Below, piece after piece: positions 1-6,908 of a stretch of DNA of 8,848 nucleotides. A program made the translations under genes and the position numbers. Numbering within the stretch: the stretch's first letter is position 1; the number at the start of each line of letters is the position of its first letter. The DNA comes from Lamprocystis purpurea (GTDB lineage Bacteria; Pseudomonadota; Gammaproteobacteria; Chromatiales; Chromatiaceae). The notes under the pieces are model-generated. The model was not told the origin of the DNA. It ran no database searches and worked only from the letters and a program-made list of their open reading frames with translations. The DNA lies in contig DYRB01000099.1 of NCBI GenBank assembly GCA_020718945.1, positions 1-8,848 of the forward strand, written 5' to 3'.

Positions 1-3000
1 GCGCTGTGGCCGTAGCGGTCGTTGTAGGCCTTGAAGGCGTCGACGTCCATCATCAACAGGGCCAGAGATTGGCCGGTCGCCGCGGCGCTGGCCCAGGCCT
101 CCACCAGGTAGCGGTCCAGGCCGCGGCGGTTGGGCATGCCGGTCAGGGCGTCGCTGCTGGACAGCCGCTCCAGTGCGTCGCCCTGCTGCTTGAGGGCCAG
201 GTGATTGCGCATCCGGGCCTGGACCACCAGGGGGTCGAAGGGCTTGTGGATATAGTCGATAGCGCCCAGGGCCAGGCCGCGGCGCTCGTCGGTTGCATCC
301 ACCCGGGCGGTGACGAAGAGCACCGGGATGTCGCGCAGTCCCGGGTCGGCCTTGAGCCGACGGCAGACCTCGTAGCCGTCCATGCAGGGCAGCCCGATGT
401 CGAGCAGGATCAGGTCCGGAGCGGGCTGGACGCGGGCGGCGGCCAGGGCTTGTGGGCCGTCGGTGGCCAGGTCCAGGTGGTAGTCGTCGCGCAGGACCTC
501 GCCCAGCAGGCGCAGGTTGGTGGGTTCGTCGTCCACCAGCAGGACCCGCGGTCGGGTTTCGCTGTCGGCGCTTGGTGGCGCGGCGGTCGGTTCGGGTTCG
601 GCTTGTTCAAGAAAGGCGGTGATGGCCGCCAGGGTCTGGCCCAGGCACTCGCCCAGTTCCGCACCCAGGGCCCGGGCCTGGTCCGGGGCTACGGGGGCGG
701 CCCCGGGCCCCGGGCGCAGGGCCGAGTCCACCCGCGCCGCCAGTTCGGCCAGGGCCCGGGCCCCGATCATGGGGGCCGTGCCCTTGAGGGTATGGGCCAG
801 GCGTTGGACCCAGTTCGGCTCGGCGCCGCCCCCGGCGAGGACCCCCAGGCTGGCCTGGTGGGCCTCGGCGAAGGTCTGCAACAGGCCGAGGTAGAGCCCC
901 CGGTCGTCGGCGCAGTAGTTCATGCCCTGGTCGGTGTCGAGCCAGTCCGTGGGCGCCGACGAGACTGGCGCGGCCCGTGCCGGCGCCACGGCGCCCACCG
1001 GTAGCTTCGGCAGCCAGTGGCGCACCAGGGACGCCAGGTGCCGGGGGTCCAAGGGCTTGGCCAGATAGTCATCCATGCCCGCGCCCAGGCACCGCTCCCG
1101 GTCACCGACCAGGGCGCGGGCGGTCACCGCCACCACGGGCAGGTGGGCCAGGGCGGGGTCGGCGCGCAGCCGCCGGGTCGCCTCGTAGCCGTCCATCCCG
1201 GGCATCTGGATGTCCATCAGCACCAGGCCGAAGCCCCGCGGACGCTCGCCCAGGAGGGCCAGGGCGGCGGGCCCGTCGGCGGCGGTCTCCGCCGCGACGC
1301 CGATGCGCCTGAGCATCTCGACCAGGATGCGGCGGTTGACCGGGTCGTCGTCCACCACCAGGGCCAGGGCCGGGGCCTGGGGGTCCGGGGTCCGCGCCGG
1401 CCCCTGGTCCAGGTCCGGCGCCGCGGCGGGTGCCTGGCTCGCTGCCTGAGTGGCTTCGGGCAGGGCGCTGGCCCGATGCAGGGGCAGGCTGAGGCAGAAC
1501 TCGGAGCCCTCGCCCAGGCGGCTGGTGACGCTGATCCGCCCGCCCATCAGCTCCGTCAGGCGGCGGGCTATGGCCAGGCCCAGCCCGGCCCCGCCGTAGC
1601 GCCGGGTGCTGGAGGCGTCGGCCTGATGGAAGGGGGTGAAGAGCCCGGCCATCTCGGCCTCGCTCATGCCGCGCCCGGTGTCGCGGACCCGGAACTCGAT
1701 CCCTGGGCCCGCCGGATGCCCGTCCGGATCGGTCAGGTTCGTGACCTCGGCGAGGGTGCAGGTCACCCCCCCGGTCTCGGTGAACTTCACCGCATTGCCG
1801 ACCAGGTTGACCAGGACTTGGGTCAGGCGCCCGGCGTCCCCGACCCAGGTCGCGGCCAGTCCCGCGGGCAGACGGCAGTCGAGGTCCAGGCCCTTGTCCC
1901 GGGCCAGGGTCAGGGTCGCCGCGCGGACCTGGGCCAGGACCTCCCCCAGGTCGAAGGGGGTCGATTCGCAGTCCAGGGTGCCGCGCTCGACGCGCGCCAG
2001 GTCGAGGATCTCATCGACGATGCCGAGCAGGGTGTGCCCGGAACGCAGTATGTCCCCCAGATAGCCCCGCAGCCGCTTGGGGTCGTCGCTGTCCAGGCCG
2101 AGCCGGGCCAGGCTGAGCACGGCATGCAGCGGGGTGCGCATCTCGTGGCTCATGTTGGCCAGGAAGGTGCTCTTGGCCCGGTCGGCCACCTCCGCCGCCT
2201 CCTTGGCCAGCACCAGGCTGCGGTTCAGGCGGGTGAGCTCCCGGTGCCGATAGAGCAGGAAGGCGGCGATCAGGGCGGCCACCGCCAGGGCCTGCCAGAG
2301 GCGGGTCAGGTCCACCTGCTGCTCCAGGCGGAAGGTGGTCTGGCGCCCGGCGATCCGGTCGCGCTCGGCCTGGGTGACCCCGGCCACCGCCTTGTCCATG
2401 ATGGCCAGCAGGGTCGGCTGGTCGTTGCGCACCGCCACCGAGACCGGATAGGGCTGGTCGAGCTTGCCGATGATGCGGAAGCGCCCGGGCCAGTCGCGCA
2501 CCAGCTCGGCGGCGTGGTCCAGGACCACCACTGCGGCATAGACCCGCCCGGACATCACCGCGTCGCGGGTCTGATCGATATTGTCGAAGTCCACCAGGGC
2601 GAGGTCCGGGTGGCGCCCCTGGAGCCAGGACTTGACGGCGGAGTGCCCCGGGACCCCGATGGGCTTGCCGGCCAGGAGCCCCAGGTCGGGGACGAAGGGG
2701 GCCTGGTCCTGGGCCAGCAGGACATGGGTCAGGGTGACGAAGGGGGCGGTGAAGCTCAAGTAGCGCTCCCGCTCGGCGTTGCGCACAGCCCCTGAGATCA
2801 GGTCGCAGCGGCGCTCCTGGGCGAAGCGCAGGGCCTCCGGCCAGTCGCGGGAGGGCAGGGGGGCGAAGCGGATGCCGAGCTTGCGCCCGAACAGGTCCAG
2901 GTAGTCGCGGAACAGGCCGCGGTGGGTGCCCTCGTCGAGGTAGTCGAAGGGGCGCCAGACGGGGCTGAAGCAGTAGGTCAGGCGCCCGCCGCGCTCCGCC

Positions 3001-3329
3001 AGCCAGGCGCGCTCCTCCGGGGTCAGAGATCCGGGGTCCAAGTGGGCCGGGGCCGGCTGGGGGGCCGGTTGGGGGGCCGGTTGGGGGGTCGGTTGGGGGG
3101 CCGGCTGGGGGGTCGGTTGGGATGCCGGGTGGGGGGCCGGTGCAAATACCAGGTCCTCCACCGGCAAGCCCTGCTCGGCCGCGGTCAGGGCTTGGATCTG
3201 GTCCCGGACCTGGGCCCAGGCCAGTAGCGTTGGGACTAACAGCAGCAGGGCGAGCTGGGTTGCGGCAAGGGTCCGCTGGCGGCGTCCTTGGCCTGGGGGG
3301 CTGGGTATGTTGGGGGTAGGGGCGGACAT
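1..3329 (-). CDS. Hybrid sensor histidine kinase with solute-binding sensor, two receivers, HPt and GGDEF (3' end outside window)
   Basis: Membrane sensor that should bind a small ligand in the periplasm, autophosphorylate and pass phosphate along an internal His-Asp-His-Asp relay. Seen, in order from the ATG at 3329: hydrophobic anchor (about residues 21-39); Pro-rich repeats (64-95); a family-3 solute-binding (SBP_bac_3) domain (about 103-330); second membrane helix (about 343-361); HisKA with SHEMRTPL (His395); HATPase_c with N-box Asn512, DTGRGM from Asp550 and GGAGLGLAI near 579; receiver 1 (DDDP, Asp706, Lys758); HPt with HTLKG (His846); receiver 2 (VDDEP, Asp977, Lys1029); then GGDEF beginning DALTGMPNRR at about 1060, followed by DVDAFKAYNDRYGH. 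All catalytic landmarks are intact. The frame stays open to base 1, so the GGDEF active-site loop and anything beyond it are not visible. The layout matches BvgS/EvgS-like unorthodox kinases with a PleD-like REC-GGDEF tail. No PAS domain is seen. The Shine-Dalgarno is weak, and the start was chosen because the anchor follows it directly. Domain assignment is firm; ligand and physiological output are unknown. Confidence 0.93.
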   Translation of the reverse strand, partial: MSAPTPNIPSPPGQGRRQRTLAATQLALLLLVPTLLAWAQVRDQIQALTAAEQGLPVEDLVFAPAPHPASQPTPQPAPQPTPQPAPQPAPQPAPAHLDPGSLTPEERAWLAERGGRLTYCFSPVWRPFDYLDEGTHRGLFRDYLDLFGRKLGIRFAPLPSRDWPEALRFAQERRCDLISGAVRNAERERYLSFTAPFVTLTHVLLAQDQAPFVPDLGLLAGKPIGVPGHSAVKSWLQGRHPDLALVDFDNIDQTRDAVMSGRVYAAVVVLDHAAELVRDWPGRFRIIGKLDQPYPVSVAVRNDQPTLLAIMDKAVAGVTQAERDRIAGRQTTFRLEQQVDLTRLWQALAVAALIAAFLLYRHRELTRLNRSLVLAKEAAEVADRAKSTFLANMSHEMRTPLHAVLSLARLGLDSDDPKRLRGYLGDILRSGHTLLGIVDEILDLARVERGTLDCESTPFDLGEVLAQVRAATLTLARDKGLDLDCRLPAGLAATWVGDAGRLTQVLVNLVGNAVKFTETGGVTCTLAEVTNLTDPDGHPAGPGIEFRVRDTGRGMSEAEMAGLFTPFHQADASSTRRYGGAGLGLAIARRLTELMGGRISVTSRLGEGSEFCLSLPLHRASALPEATQAASQAPAAAPDLDQGPARTPDPQAPALALVVDDDPVNRRILVEMLRRIGVAAETAADGPAALALLGERPRGFGLVLMDIQMPGMDGYEATRRLRADPALAHLPVVAVTARALVGDRERCLGAGMDDYLAKPLDPRHLASLVRHWLPKLPVGAVAPARAAPVSSAPTDWLDTDQGMNYCADDRGLYLGLLQTFAEAHQASLGVLAGGGAEPNWVQRLAHTLKGTAPMIGARALAELAARVDSALRPGPGAAPVAPDQARALGAELGECLGQTLAAITAFLEQAEPEPTAAPPSADSETRPRVLLVDDEPTNLRLLGEVLRDDYHLDLATDGPQALAAARVQPAPDLILLDIGLPCMDGYEVCRRLKADPGLRDIPVLFVTARVDATDERRGLALGAIDYIHKPFDPLVVQARMRNHLALKQQGDALERLSSSDALTGMPNRRGLDRYLVEAWASAAATGQSLALLMMDVDAFKAYNDRYGHS
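3045..3140 (-). repeat. 12-bp minisatellite coding for P-A/T-P-Q tetrapeptides inside the sensor kinase
   Basis: About eight imperfect tandem 12-bp units (on the plus strand of the type CCGGTTGGGGGG) fall in frame in the sensor gene. They encode successive PAPH, PASQ, PTPQ and PAPQ tetrapeptides at residues 64-95. The repeat lies between the N-terminal membrane anchor and the solute-binding domain, so it is a periplasmic proline-rich spacer. Because the unit is a multiple of three, gain or loss of copies would change linker length without shifting the frame. Confidence 0.9.
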
Positions 3330-3358
3330 GTTTCTATTGTCCCAGAAAGGGCATTTCG

Positions 3359-3487
3359 GCCGCAAATGAACGAAAAAAACGACGATGGTTCATACGCTTA
3401 GCTCTCGTCTTTCGGTCACCCGCAGGGTGCCCGGAGCGCTGGGCCCAAGTCATTGTCTGTTTGCGTCCATTTGCGTTCATTTGCGGC
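3359..3487. repeat. Palindromic intergenic element A, copy 1 (MITE-like)
   Basis: A 129-bp block bounded by perfect 14-bp inverted repeats, GCCGCAAATGAACG at 3359-3372 and CGTTCATTTGCGGC at 3474-3487. The inverted similarity continues imperfectly outwards to about 3342 and 3505 (for example TGCCCTT on the right against AAGGGCA on the left). The right end carries a nested direct repeat of TTTGCGT/TTTGCGG type, and an internal CACC-CGCAG-GGTG hairpin lies at 3417-3429. A related block occurs at 6724-6862, so this is a dispersed element rather than a local promoter. It fills most of the 202-bp gap between recG and the sensor kinase, so any promoter of the sensor gene must lie within or beside it. 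No coding sequence is seen. Confidence 0.75.
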
Positions 3488-3511
3488 TCGACTGCCCTTC
3501 TTAGGATCATG

Positions 3512-3540
3512 CCCGGATTCCGGGGTCCACTTTAGACCCC
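3512..3540 (-). terminator. Two overlapping small hairpins at the recG stop (weak terminator candidate)
   Basis: CCCGG-ATT-CCGGG (3512-3524) overlaps GGGGTC-7 nt-GACCCC (3522-3540). The recG stop codon lies in the loop of the second hairpin. They could form alternately in the recG transcript. No run of T follows on the minus strand, so classical intrinsic termination is doubtful. Confidence 0.25.
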
Positions 3541-5706
3541 ACCGTAGTCCGCCTTCTGGCGCAGCCAGCGGCGGATCAGGGGCTCGACCGCATCCCGGTG
3601 GTCGCGGAGCATCAGGTCGGCGGTCTGCTGGGCGGCGGGGAGCAGGGACTGGTCCCGGGCGGGGTCGGCGACCCGGAAGTCCAGGTCGCCGGTCTGGCGG
3701 GTCCCCAGGACCTCCCCGGGGCCGCGCATCTCCAGGTCCTTCTGGGCTATGACAAAGCCGCTGGACTCGCGCCTCAGGGTATCCAGCCGCTCCCAGGCCT
3801 GGCCGGAGAGTGGGGTGCGGTAGAGCAGCACGCAGTAGCTCGCCTGGGAGCCGCGCCCGACCCGGCCGCGCAACTGGTGGAGCTGGGCCAGGCCCAGGCG
3901 CTCCGGGTTCTCGATAATCATCAGGCTGGCGTTGGCCACGTCCACGCCCACCTCGATCACCGTGGTGGCCACCAGCAGGTCCAGTTCGGCGTCGGCGAAG
4001 GCGCGCATCAGGGCGTCGCGGTCCGTCCCCTTGATGCGCCCATGGACCAGGCCGACCCGCAGCCCCGGCAGGCTCTCGCCCAGGGTGCGGGCGGTCTCCT
4101 CGGCGGCCTGGCACTCCAGGGCCTCGGACTCCTCGATCAGGGTGCAGACCCAGTAGGCCTGACGCCCCTCGGCGCAGGCCTGGCGGACCCGGCCTATGAC
4201 CTCCTCCCGGCGGCTGTCGGGGATGGCCACGGTGGCGATGGGGGTGCGCCCCGGGGGCAGTTCGTCGATCACCGACAGGTCCAGGTCGGCATAGACGGTC
4301 ATGGCCAGCGACCTGGGTATGGGGGTGGCGGTCATGATGAGCTGGTGCGGGGCCAGGCCCTCCCGGGCCCCCTTCTCCCGCAGGCGCATGCGCTGGTGGA
4401 CGCCGAAGCGGTGCTGCTCGTCGATGATCACCAGGCCCAGGTTGGCGAAGGCGACATCCTCCTGGAACAGGGCATGGGTCCCGACCATGACCCGGGCGGT
4501 GCCGGAGGCGATCTGCTCCAGCAGCCCGGCCCGCTCGCGGCCCTTGTGGCGACCGGCGAGCCACAGGGGCTCTATGCCCAGGGGCCTGAGCCAGGCGGCC
4601 AGGTTGCGCAGGTGCTGCTCCCCGAGCAGTTCGGTGGGGGCCATCAGGGCGACCTGGTGGTCCGCCTCCACCGCCTGGAGCGCGGCCAGGGCCGCGACCA
4701 CGGTCTTACCCGAGCCCACGTCCCCCTGGAGCAGGCGCAGCATGGGCCTGGGGGCGGCCAGGTCGGCGGCGATCTCCTCCAGCACCCGCCCCTGGGCCCC
4801 GGTCAGGGCGAAGGGCAGGGCGGCCAGCAGCCGGGCGCGCAGGGACCCGTCCCCGGCCAGTTGCGGGGCATTGATGCTGCGGGCCCGCTCGCGCAACTGG
4901 CGCAGGCTCAACTGGTGGGCGGTCAGTTCCTCGAAGGCGAGGCGATGGAAGGCCGGGTGGCTGCGCGCCAGGAGCCCGTCCAGGTCTGCGTCCAGGGGCG
5001 GGCGGTGCAGGTAGCGCAAGGCGCTGACCAGGTCCGGCAGGCCGAGGGCCCGGGGTATGGCCTCGGGCAGCAGGTCCGGCAGTATGGAGGCCCCGCGCCC
5101 CAGCCACTCCAGGGCCTGATCGGTCAGGGAACGCCAGGACGCCTGTTGCAGCCCCTCGGTGGAGGGGTAGATGGGGGTCAGGGCGTCGGCCACCTGCCCC
5201 TGCGCCTCGGCGGTCTGGTACTCGGGGTGGATCATCTCCAGGGACTGGGGCCCCTGGCGGACCTCGCCGTAGCAGCGCAGCCTTACCCCGGGCTTCAGCG
5301 CCTCGCGCTGGGCGGTGGAGAAGTGGAAGAAGCGCAGCATGAGCCCGGTGGTCTCCCCGTCGGCGAGCCAGACCTTGAGGGAGCGGCGGCGCCCGAAGCC
5401 CAGCTCCGCGGCGCTGACCGTCCCTTCCACCAGGACCTCGGCCCCCGGGGTCAGGTCGCGGATTTGGGTGAGCCGGGTGCGGTCCTGGTAGCGGGAGGGC
5501 AGGTGGAAGAGCAGGTCCTGGACCGAGGTCACCCCCAGGTTGGCCAGGCGCTCGGCCAGGCGCGGGCCGACCCGCTTGAGGCGGTCTACCGGGATGCGGT
5601 CGTCGGCGCTTAGCACCGGGCGGTCTCCGGGTCTGGTTGGGTGCTGGTCAGCACCGGGGCGATCCCGAACGGGCGCCAGTGCCATTGCCGGTGTCGGTCT
5701 GGGCAT
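3532..5706 (-). CDS. recG: ATP-dependent DNA helicase RecG
   Basis: RecG is a superfamily 2 double-stranded DNA translocase that binds branched DNA, regresses stalled replication forks and processes Holliday and R-loop structures in the cytoplasm. Seen, numbering from the ATG at 5706: N-terminal helix-hairpin-helix-like segment RVGPRLAERL (about 45-54) and LLFHLPSRYQDRT, leading into the OB-fold wedge domain (about 60-160); Walker A GDVGSGKT (328-335); DEQH box (429-432); TATP motif III (459-462); ATTVIEVGVDV (580-590); motif VI QLRGRVGRG (611-619); and the RecG-specific segment LEMRGPGEVLGTRQTG (658-673). All expected motifs are present and the frame is unbroken. The span given is the longest ATG-initiated frame (724 residues; E. 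coli RecG has 693). A GTG at 5616 preceded by GGAG would give 694 residues, so the first 30 residues are doubtful. The gene stands alone here, without spoT or trmH, its neighbours in enterobacteria. Confidence 0.97.
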   Translation of the reverse strand: MPRPTPAMALAPVRDRPGADQHPTRPGDRPVLSADDRIPVDRLKRVGPRLAERLANLGVTSVQDLLFHLPSRYQDRTRLTQIRDLTPGAEVLVEGTVSAAELGFGRRRSLKVWLADGETTGLMLRFFHFSTAQREALKPGVRLRCYGEVRQGPQSLEMIHPEYQTAEAQGQVADALTPIYPSTEGLQQASWRSLTDQALEWLGRGASILPDLLPEAIPRALGLPDLVSALRYLHRPPLDADLDGLLARSHPAFHRLAFEELTAHQLSLRQLRERARSINAPQLAGDGSLRARLLAALPFALTGAQGRVLEEIAADLAAPRPMLRLLQGDVGSGKTVVAALAALQAVEADHQVALMAPTELLGEQHLRNLAAWLRPLGIEPLWLAGRHKGRERAGLLEQIASGTARVMVGTHALFQEDVAFANLGLVIIDEQHRFGVHQRMRLREKGAREGLAPHQLIMTATPIPRSLAMTVYADLDLSVIDELPPGRTPIATVAIPDSRREEVIGRVRQACAEGRQAYWVCTLIEESEALECQAAEETARTLGESLPGLRVGLVHGRIKGTDRDALMRAFADAELDLLVATTVIEVGVDVANASLMIIENPERLGLAQLHQLRGRVGRGSQASYCVLLYRTPLSGQAWERLDTLRRESSGFVIAQKDLEMRGPGEVLGTRQTGDLDFRVADPARDQSLLPAAQQTADLMLRDHRDAVEPLIRRWLRQKADYGGV
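5625..5628 (-). promoter_or_regulatory. Candidate ribosome binding site for a shorter RecG start (GTG at 5616)
   Basis: On the minus strand GGAG lies 8 nt before an in-frame GTG at 5614-5616 (Val31 of the long form). The upstream ATG at 5706 has only an AGGG two bases away, and the ATG at codon 8 has no visible Shine-Dalgarno. Starting here gives a protein of 694 residues, almost the length of E. coli RecG. This supports the shorter start but does not prove it. Confidence 0.45.
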
Positions 5707-5768
5707 CGCCCTGGGCGGCGTGCTGGGTCAGGGACATAGGGATTGGCTCCGGGGCTGTGCAGGGGGCC

Positions 5769-5797
5769 AGTATCCGCAAGGGTCGCGGTCGGGACAA
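5769..5797 (-). promoter_or_regulatory. Candidate sigma-70 promoter for recG
   Basis: On the minus strand TTGTCC (5797-5792) and GATACT (5774-5769) are separated by 17 bp. Each hexamer matches 4 of 6 consensus positions. This would start transcription near 5762, about 56 nt before the ATG at 5706 or 146 nt before the GTG at 5616. In such GC-rich DNA this is suggestive only. Confidence 0.35.
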
Positions 5798-5831
5798 GGG
5801 CGGCAGCCGGCGGGGCCTGGTCTCTCGAGAA

Positions 5832-5988
5832 TTCCAAATTTGAGACTATCGCTTTGCGCCGAGGCCGGAAGCACCGTGGGAGCGCCGCCTCGGCGCGACC
5901 GGGCGAAGCGCAGCGAGCCCGATAACCACCACATTAGGCGGCCGAGGCGCCGCTCCCACGGGCGCCGATCTGGCATTCAAGTTTGGAA
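5832..5988. repeat. Palindromic intergenic element B, copy 1 (REP/BIME-like)
   Basis: A 157-bp imperfect palindrome. The outer ends TTCCAAATTTGA (5832-5843) and TCAAGTTTGGAA (5977-5988) are inverted repeats with one mismatch. The inner arms GTGGGAGCGCCGCCTCGGC (5876-5894) and GCCGAGGCGCCGCTCCCAC (5941-5959) pair at 18 of 19 positions. A smaller hairpin CGGGC...GCCCG sits between them. The GTGGGAGCG...CGCGAC core resembles the REP sequences known from Pseudomonas; that resemblance is from memory. A second copy begins at 8762. The element fills the middle of the divergent region between recG and the gene at 6072. The 125 bp on its left hold only the candidate recG promoter. Confidence 0.8.
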
Positions 5989-6030
5989 CTGCTGGTCCCT
6001 GGCCCATGTCCCTGGGGCCCTGCCTTGGGG

Positions 6031-6036
6031 TATAAA
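6031..6036 (+). promoter_or_regulatory. Possible -10 hexamer upstream of the metallo-beta-lactamase-fold gene
   Basis: TATAAA stands out in GC-rich DNA 35 bp before the ATG at 6072 and 43 bp after the end of element B. No convincing -35 hexamer is visible at 16-18 bp upstream, so this is either a weak or activator-dependent promoter or chance. Confidence 0.3.
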
Positions 6037-6071
6037 CCCGCCTTCGCCAAGCAACCAGCCGAGCCCCGACC

Positions 6072-6677
6072 ATGCACCAAGCCCGCCGTACCCCCGCCCG
6101 ACCCATCGCCGCCTGGCTGGCCGGGCCCCTGATCGCCCTGGCCCTGCCGGTCCTGGCGGCCCGAGGCCCGGATGTCCCGGACTACCCGGCCGATGAGGTC
6201 GCCCCCGGGCTCTATGTGATCCACGGCCCTGTGGGCTATCCGAGCCCGGAGAATCAGGGGTTCATGAACAACCCCGCCTTCCTGGTCACCGAGACCGGCG
6301 TGATCGTGGTGGACCCGGGTTCGAGCGTGCAGACCGGGGAGATGGTCCTGCGCCAGATCCGCATGCGCATGGACGACGGCTCCTTCCGCGGCAGCGTCGA
6401 GGCCCTGGACGCCGTCCAGGGGGTGGTCGAGGCCCGGGTGCTGGTCCCGGGGCACGGCCTGACCGGGGGTTGGGACATCGTGGACGACTATCGCGCCTAC
6501 CTCAACGGGGTCTACACCGGGGTGGCCGAGCTGTATGAGCAGGGGGTGAGCGACTTCGACATGAAGCCCAAGCTGGCCGAGCGCCTGGCCCGCTTCAAGG
6601 ACTGGCCGGGGTTCTCCGAAGAACTGGGCAAGCACATCTCCCTGGCCTATCTGGAGGTGGAGGCCGGGGCCTTTTGA
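6072..6677 (+). CDS. Exported metallo-beta-lactamase-fold protein lacking its HxHxDH metal-binding region (internal in-frame deletion)
   Basis: Resembles the secreted MBL-fold hydrolases (SoxH-like or quinoprotein-relay-associated type) of sulfur bacteria and other proteobacteria; their substrates are poorly defined. Seen: signal peptide (about residues 1-30, hydrophobic 12-29, likely cleavage after VLA); first beta-strands of the fold with GLYVIHGPVG (46-55), NPAFLVTETGVIVVDPGSS (67-85) and the helix EMVLRQIR (90-97); then directly RMDDGSFRG (99-107), VPGHG (125-129) and the family's C-terminal region ending HISLAYLEVEAGAF. In relatives as I recall them, EMVLRQIR is followed by about 100 residues carrying HxHxDH, the next metal His and the GD Asp before RMDDGSFRG. 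All are absent here and only His128 remains. Length is 201 residues against about 300 expected. The frame is intact and codon use normal, so either the deletion is recent or a reduced protein is kept. It cannot bind two zinc ions as the family does. No clear Shine-Dalgarno. A CCGGC-CT-GCCGG hairpin (6679-6690) follows the stop without a T run. Confidence 0.8.
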   Translation: MHQARRTPARPIAAWLAGPLIALALPVLAARGPDVPDYPADEVAPGLYVIHGPVGYPSPENQGFMNNPAFLVTETGVIVVDPGSSVQTGEMVLRQIRMRMDDGSFRGSVEALDAVQGVVEARVLVPGHGLTGGWDIVDDYRAYLNGVYTGVAELYEQGVSDFDMKPKLAERLARFKDWPGFSEELGKHISLAYLEVEAGAF

Positions 6678-6723
6678 CCCGGCCTGCCGGCCAGTGACCG
6701 TTACATCCGAAAAGAGTAATTCG

Positions 6724-6862
6724 GCCGCAGATTTCGCAAATTAACGCAAATGGGTCAGTCAGTTAGGTAGAGTCCGCAGGTTGCCCGTAGGTTGCCCGCA
6801 GGGTGAGCCGGGACCGGCGCGATGTCCTTGTCTATTTGCGTCCATTTGCGTTCATTTGCGGC
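6724..6862. repeat. Palindromic intergenic element A, copy 2
   Basis: A 139-bp block related to that at 3359-3487. The right end (6829-6863) is nearly identical to copy 1: GTCTATTTGCGTCC, then ATTTGCGTTCATTTGCGGCT. The left end GCCGCA...AACGCAAATG (6724 to about 6751) is its imperfect inverted repeat. The middle shares CCCGCAGGGTG (6795-6805) with copy 1. This copy has two tandem 11-bp units AGGTTGCCCGT/C (6778-6799) where copy 1 has about one, which accounts for most of the length difference. With flanks it occupies most of the 231 bp between the genes ending at 6677 and starting at 6909. Confidence 0.75.
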
Positions 6863-6898
6863 TTAACGGATTTTCTTGGGTTACCCCATGAACTTACT

Positions 6899-6902
6899 GG
6901 AG
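6899..6902 (+). promoter_or_regulatory. Ribosome binding site deciding the start of the MRJP-family gene
   Basis: GGAG lies 6 nt before the ATG at 6909. The earlier in-frame candidates, TTG at 6876 and ATG at 6888, have no Shine-Dalgarno at proper spacing and would add residues in front of a well-formed signal peptide. Confidence 0.6.
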
Positions 6903-6908
6903 ACTGCC

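Noticed and set aside
1017..2795. 592-codon open frame on the plus strand
   Set aside because: It is antisense to the sensor kinase, whose minus-strand frame carries continuous catalytic motifs. The plus-strand product is low-complexity (Gly, Gln, Val, His rich) and results from high GC content.
3598..5613. 671-codon open frame on the plus strand
   Set aside because: It is the antisense shadow of recG; the product is Gly/Gln/Leu-rich with no domain and no ribosome binding site.
5610..5837. Possible small gene or leader peptide upstream of recG (75 codons, minus strand)
   Set aside because: It overlaps the 5' part of recG in another frame, begins inside element B, and has no ribosome binding site or recognisable sequence.
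5934..6635. 233-codon open frame on the minus strand
   Set aside because: It runs opposite the metallo-beta-lactamase-fold gene and into element B. The plus-strand product has a signal peptide and recognisable family motifs, whereas this one has none.
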